From positions 1 through 38,096 of the forward strand of contig JAFGQG010000166.1 of assembly GCA_016935765.1 (NCBI GenBank): 38,096 nucleotides of DNA, written 5' to 3'. Position 1 is the stretch's first letter. Each line of letters opens with the position of its first letter. Positions 34,246 to 38,096 of this stretch are shown piece by piece. Below the pieces are notes generated by a model. It saw only the letters and a list, made by a program, of their open reading frames with translations, made no database searches and was not told the DNA's origin. The translations under genes and the position numbers were made by a program. The DNA is from a bacterium. GTDB taxonomy: Bacteria; UBP14; UBA6098; JAFGQG01.

Positions 34246-36411
34246 TTACTCTAATTTTTGCTTTATTTCCTTCTCCTCGTAAGCTTCAATAATATCACCT
34301 TCCCGAATGTCACTAAAACTTCCCATGTTTATACCGCATTCAAAGCCTTGCTTCACTTCCGAAACGTCATCCTTAAAGTGCTTGAGAGAAGAAATTTCTC
34401 CCTCCGCTACATACTCCTCATCTCTCTTAATTTTAAACTTCGTCCTTCTTCTCACCACTCCATCTGTCACATAACAGCCAGCGATTCTCCCCTGACCCGA
34501 TATCTTGAAAACCTGTCTGACTTCAGCAGCCCCAATGTATTCTTCCTGTTTTTTAGGTTCAAGCATACCTTCCAGTGCGCTTATGATTTCCTGCTTGAGT
34601 TCATAAATAACTTCATAGCTTTTAACTTCGATGTTTTCTCGTCGCATTGCTTTTTCCGCCCTGTTGTCCGGAAAAACATTAAACCCTATAACAACAGCGT
34701 TTGAAGCCGAGGCAAGCAATATATCGGCTTCGGTAATAGCCCCCACACTCGAGTGGATTATCTCGAGTTTTATCTTGCTGGACTGGATACTTTCGAGAAC
34801 ATCTTTCACCGCTCCAAGGGAACCTTTAACGTCCGCTTTAAGCACAAGCTTCAAAGACTCGGTTTCACCCATTTCAAACTGGGTTTTCAAATCCTCGAGC
34901 ATTATCTTTTTCGGGGGATTCGAAGTTATTTCTTGCCTTTTCAGCGTTCTTCTTGTTTCACTTATTTCTCGAGATTCCTGCTCCGTATCGGTAACGAAAA
35001 ATGTGTCGCCCACTTCCGGTATGCCGGATATTCCCATTATTCTCACCGGGGTAGATGGAGTTGCCACATCTATCGTTTCACCCTGGGCATCGAACATTTG
35101 TCTCACCTTGCCGAATTCGAGACCCACCACGAAAGGATCGCCATTACGAAGTGAACCTTCACGTACAAGTATAGTAGCGATAGGGCCTTTTCCCTTGTCG
35201 ATTTTGGCTTCCAATGTAACCCCTACAGCGTTTTTATTGGGGTTCGCTGTAAGTTCAAGGAGTTCTGATTGCAGGCTTATTAATTCCAGCAGATGATCCA
35301 CACCTTTGCCTTTAAGGGCGCTTATCTCCGCGCATAGTATTTCTCCGCCTAATTCCTCTACCAAAAGATCGTTTTCCGCAAGCTGGTGCTTTACATTAGA
35401 TGCATTTGCGCTGGGCAGGTCGGTTTTATTGATAGCAATAATGATGGGCACACCGGCAGCCTTAGCGTGATCTATAGCTTCAATAGTCTGGGGCATAATG
35501 CCGTCATCGGCACCGATAATAATCACCACTATATCAGTGGCTTGTGAACCTCTTGCGCGCATTGCCGTAAAAGCTTCGTGACCGGGAGTATCGATGAAGG
35601 TTATTCTCCCAAAGTCGGTTTCAATATTATAAGCTCCTATGTGTTGAGTTATACCTCCCTTTTCGCCAGCAACTACGTTTGATTTTCTGATATAGTCAAG
35701 GAGGGTCGTCTTGCCGTGGTCAACGTGCCCCATCACGGTCACTACTGGAGGACGGACTGCTAACTCGGACTCCTTTTCCTCTAATTCAGCTCCAGGGAAA
35801 AATTCGTCAAGTTTTTCTACTCCATACCCATATTCCCCGGCTATCAAAGCCATTGTTTCGAAATCCAAGCCCTGGTTGACAGTAACCATGTATCCCAGAT
35901 CAAGACATTTCTTTATGATTTCGTTGGGTGATTCTCCCAATTGTTGAGCGATTTCTCTGACTGTAAGACTTTCAGGTACTTTCAGAATTCTGCTTCTATC
36001 TTTGTCACTTTCCCTGACCTGTTTCTTTTTATATCTTTTTCCTCGAGCACCGAATTCCATCTTCGCTAGAGTTTGCTTGACAGTCGCCTCGACTTTTTCC
36101 TGTGTTATGCTTTCAAGTATCTCTTTATGTCTCTTCTGCTTCAGGTCTTCCTTTTCTTTAGGACGTGGCGCGGGTTTTGCCTTTTTTGTTCCCTCTTTTT
36201 CTTCAACAACAGGTTCTGGCGCTTTCCCTTTCTTCTGCTGTTCCTTTTTCTCAATCTCAAGGGATTTATAAACTTTCGTCAACATACTGGGGCTGGCAAC
36301 TTCCATGTGGTTTTTTACCTTGTAGCCCAGCTTTTGAAGAAGAGCAATTAGCTCTTTACTGGACATTTTCAATTCTTTTGCCGCTTGATATATTCTTTTA
36401 TTTTCAGCCAC
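34246..36411 (-). CDS. infB: translation initiation factor IF-2
   Basis: A 721-residue GTPase that delivers initiator tRNA to the 30S subunit. The IF2-N helical motif is at the start (about 5-50) and again at about 147-200 ([20 protein letters not shown]), with a lysine-rich linker between. The G domain has GHVDHGKT (228-235), DTPGHEA (273-279) and NKTD (327-330). Domains II, III and IV (C1/C2) follow to the end, with ending [12 protein letters not shown] typical. The linker is short for a Gram-negative IF-2. It follows nusA by 16 bases; no YlxR or L7Ae-like gene lies between them. Confidence 0.98.
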   Translation of the reverse strand: MAENKRIYQAAKELKMSSKELIALLQKLGYKVKNHMEVASPSMLTKVYKSLEIEKKEQQKKGKAPEPVVEEKEGTKKAKPAPRPKEKEDLKQKRHKEILESITQEKVEATVKQTLAKMEFGARGKRYKKKQVRESDKDRSRILKVPESLTVREIAQQLGESPNEIIKKCLDLGYMVTVNQGLDFETMALIAGEYGYGVEKLDEFFPGAELEEKESELAVRPPVVTVMGHVDHGKTTLLDYIRKSNVVAGEKGGITQHIGAYNIETDFGRITFIDTPGHEAFTAMRARGSQATDIVVIIIGADDGIMPQTIEAIDHAKAAGVPIIIAINKTDLPSANASNVKHQLAENDLLVEELGGEILCAEISALKGKGVDHLLELISLQSELLELTANPNKNAVGVTLEAKIDKGKGPIATILVREGSLRNGDPFVVGLEFGKVRQMFDAQGETIDVATPSTPVRIMGISGIPEVGDTFFVTDTEQESREISETRRTLKRQEITSNPPKKIMLEDLKTQFEMGETESLKLVLKADVKGSLGAVKDVLESIQSSKIKLEIIHSSVGAITEADILLASASNAVVIGFNVFPDNRAEKAMRRENIEVKSYEVIYELKQEIISALEGMLEPKKQEEYIGAAEVRQVFKISGQGRIAGCYVTDGVVRRRTKFKIKRDEEYVAEGEISSLKHFKDDVSEVKQGFECGINMGSFSDIREGDIIEAYEEKEIKQKLE

Positions 36412-36427
36412 AGTAAGAAACCTCCAA

Positions 36428-37711
36428 TCAAGTCTTTGTCACAAATGCGTGCTCATCGTTTATTTTATCCACCAGCTTATTAGCTTCTGAGATCAGTTGA
36501 TCTACTTCTTCATCCGAAAGTTCCGGGATACTCTCGAACATTTTTCTTTCTACTCTGGCTAGCTTCTGAACAGTGTTTATCTCAAATTTTCTGAGTTTCT
36601 CAACCAGGTCGGGTGAAACCCCTTCCATTTCACTAATATCAAGAAGGACCTGGGGATATTGGCTTTTTCCATAAATGGTAATTTTCCAACCGGTCAATCT
36701 TGCTGCTAATCGCGCGTTCTGGCCTCCCTTTCCAATTGCCAGGGAAAGTTCGTCATCGCTTACCACCACGGTTATTTTCTTCTCCTGGGGATAGAGAATA
36801 CAGTCTATGACAACTGCAGGAGCGAGTGCGCGGGAAACGAAGGTTTCAGGATCAGGATTAAACCGAATAACATCGATCTTCTCATTGTTCAATTCTTTAA
36901 CAATGCTTTGAACTCTAACACCCTTAAGACCAACACACGCTCCAACCGGGTCTATCTTCGTATCTATGGATGACACCGCTATCTTGGATCTTTTTCCGGG
37001 ATCCCGCGCTATAACGTTAAGCGCAACCCTGCCTTCGTATATCTCGGGCACCTCAAATTCGAACAGTTTCTTTAAAAATTCAGGGGCTGTCCTGGATAAT
37101 ATGATCTGGGGTCCTTTAGTCTCCTTCTTCACTTCCTTTACGTATGCCCTAACGGTTCGACCCCTTTGGTAAAACTCATTTGGCAGCTGCTCTTTCTTCG
37201 GAATCACACCCTCCGCTTTTCCAAGGTTAACCACAACACTTCCACCTTCGAATCTCTGAACGCTTCCTGTAACAACCTCACCCACTTTGTGTTGATAATC
37301 GCCGTAAATTCTCTCCCTTTCAGCTTCGTATATTTTTTGAATGAGTCTCTGTTTAGCGGCAAGTATAGCGTTTCTTCCGAAAGTGGAGGGATCCAGTTTT
37401 ATTTTTACCGTTTTCCCCAACTTAGCTTTGGGATTTATTTCCGTTGCATCCTCCAGCGATATCTCAAGAGCATCATTTTCAACCTTCTCTACAATTTCCT
37501 TTTCAGCGCTTACTTCCAAAAGACCTAAATCCGGGTCTATCTCCACCAAAATATTCTCACTGTAACCATACTTATTCTTTATCGCTATTTTTATAGCCTC
37601 TTCCAGTGTTTCAAGAACGACCTCTTTTTCAAGACCTTTCTCAGTTATTATGTCCTCAAAGGCGTCCACAAAATGCATGTTTGTTAGTTCCTCAGCCATG
37701 ATCCTTTCCAT
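36428..37711 (-). CDS. nusA: transcription termination/antitermination factor NusA
   Basis: A 427-residue NusA. The N-terminal RNA-polymerase-binding domain is about 1-125 (FVDAFEDIITEKGLEKEVVL), S1 about 143-207 (GEVVTGSVQRFEGGSVVVNL), and two KH domains follow (about 225-290 with DPVGACVGLKGVRVQSIVKE, and about 295-350 with AIGKGGQNARLAARLTGWK). A helix-hairpin-helix-like region at about 363-412 ends the protein (ISEMEGVSPDLVEKLRKFEI and IPELSDEEVDQLISEANKLV). It lacks long acidic repeats. ATG 37711 lies one base after the rimP stop; an internal ATG (residue 5) is an alternative. Confidence 0.97.
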   Translation of the reverse strand: MERIMAEELTNMHFVDAFEDIITEKGLEKEVVLETLEEAIKIAIKNKYGYSENILVEIDPDLGLLEVSAEKEIVEKVENDALEISLEDATEINPKAKLGKTVKIKLDPSTFGRNAILAAKQRLIQKIYEAERERIYGDYQHKVGEVVTGSVQRFEGGSVVVNLGKAEGVIPKKEQLPNEFYQRGRTVRAYVKEVKKETKGPQIILSRTAPEFLKKLFEFEVPEIYEGRVALNVIARDPGKRSKIAVSSIDTKIDPVGACVGLKGVRVQSIVKELNNEKIDVIRFNPDPETFVSRALAPAVVIDCILYPQEKKITVVVSDDELSLAIGKGGQNARLAARLTGWKITIYGKSQYPQVLLDISEMEGVSPDLVEKLRKFEINTVQKLARVERKMFESIPELSDEEVDQLISEANKLVDKINDEHAFVTKT

Positions 37712-37712
37712 T

Positions 37713-38096
37713 CTAAATAGTTATTTTACCATAAGAAATTTCGTTCATAGGTATTAGTATCTTTTCATCATCAACGATTAGAATCAGGTGCTTATCCTTT
37801 TCTCCAATAAGCTTACCTTCAAGATTTTTTCCATCCTTTTTGAATACTGTCATGGTCTCGCCGATATTTCTGGTAAAATCTCTAAGGGTTTCCAACTTTC
37901 TATCCAGACCGGGTGACGATACTTCCAGGAAATATCTTGTCTTTATTATGTCTTCCGTGTCCAGAAGATCTGATATTCTCCTGCTTAGCCTGGCGCAATC
38001 GCCGATACTAAATCCATTCGGATGGTAAAGGAAAATACTCAATTTCCTTGACCGCCCATGTCCGGTTTCTTTTAATTCAACCAGTTCGTAACCTTC
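37713..38096 (-). CDS. rimP: ribosome maturation factor RimP, 5' end off the window
   Basis: At least 128 residues in frame to the right edge, reading from EGYELVELKETGHGRSRKLS through IFLYHPNGFSIGDCARLSRR, TRYFLEVSSPGLDRKLE and the SH3-like C-terminus GKLIGEKDKHLILIVDDEKI. These match RimP, which is about 150 residues long and helps 30S maturation. The true start lies beyond the window: TTG 38042 could be read as a start but would remove conserved RimP residues, so the CDS is left open. It is the first gene seen of the rimP-nusA-infB operon. Confidence 0.95.
   Translation of the reverse strand, partial: EGYELVELKETGHGRSRKLSIFLYHPNGFSIGDCARLSRRISDLLDTEDIIKTRYFLEVSSPGLDRKLETLRDFTRNIGETMTVFKKDGKNLEGKLIGEKDKHLILIVDDEKILIPMNEISYGKITI

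Noticed and set aside
38040..38042. TTG as the start of rimP
   Set aside because: The frame continues to the window edge with residues that match RimP (EGYELVELKETG), so the gene is cut by the window rather than starting here.

Overview
The window is chromosomal DNA from a Gram-negative bacterium. Signs of an outer membrane are two predicted beta-barrel proteins, a periplasmic HtrA-type protease and a SurA-like protein. The Bat (aerotolerance) cluster, moderately AT-rich composition and overall gene style suggest an uncultured lineage near the Bacteroidetes/FCB group. That placement is inference; there is no rRNA in the window. I recognised no tRNA, rRNA, CRISPR array or insertion sequence.

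Layout. (1) 1-13: the first codons of a leftward gene that runs off the edge. (2) 200-7429, rightward: an MsbA-like ABC exporter, a membrane-anchored VWA protein, and a 942-residue protein joining an M50 (site-2-protease-like) membrane domain to an enolase whose two domains are in swapped order. (3) 7643-10504, rightward: ordinary enolase, an FtsB/DivIC-type division protein, a DUF502 membrane protein and an isoprenylcysteine-methyltransferase-like membrane enzyme. (4) 10512-25615, leftward: an extended Bat operon. In transcription order it holds HtrA protease, a short BatD-like protein, MoxR ATPase, DUF58, a TPR/SurA-like protein, a second short BatD-like protein, BatA, BatB, a YihY/BrkB membrane protein, BatC, full-length BatD, BatE and an outer-membrane barrel. 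A small AT-rich leader lies upstream of htrA. (5) 26113-26880, rightward: another predicted barrel protein, convergent with a small leftward membrane protein. (6) 27364-38096, leftward: the conserved translation and RNA operon rimP(partial)-nusA-infB-ylxP(DUF503)-rbfA-nrnA-truB-ribF-rpsO-pnp, followed by trehalose-phosphatase otsB.

How the genes relate. The Bat block reads as an envelope-quality module: MoxR and VWA proteins are an AAA+/MIDAS pair, the BatD-like, TPR and SurA-like proteins act on the periplasmic side, and HtrA would degrade failures. The translation operon is textbook apart from an attached otsB and TTG starts at rpsO and probably nrnA.

The standout is the 942-residue protein at 4601-7429. 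Its enolase TIM barrel (about residues 268-560) comes before its enolase capping domain (about 598-815), the reverse of every enolase I know. Every catalytic and metal-binding residue I could check is present. It is tied to a four-helix membrane module with an intact HEMGH motif. A normally ordered enolase lies 213 bp downstream, so the permuted copy is either a membrane-tethered paralogue with a different role or a local duplication that was rearranged. I do not know this architecture from the literature.
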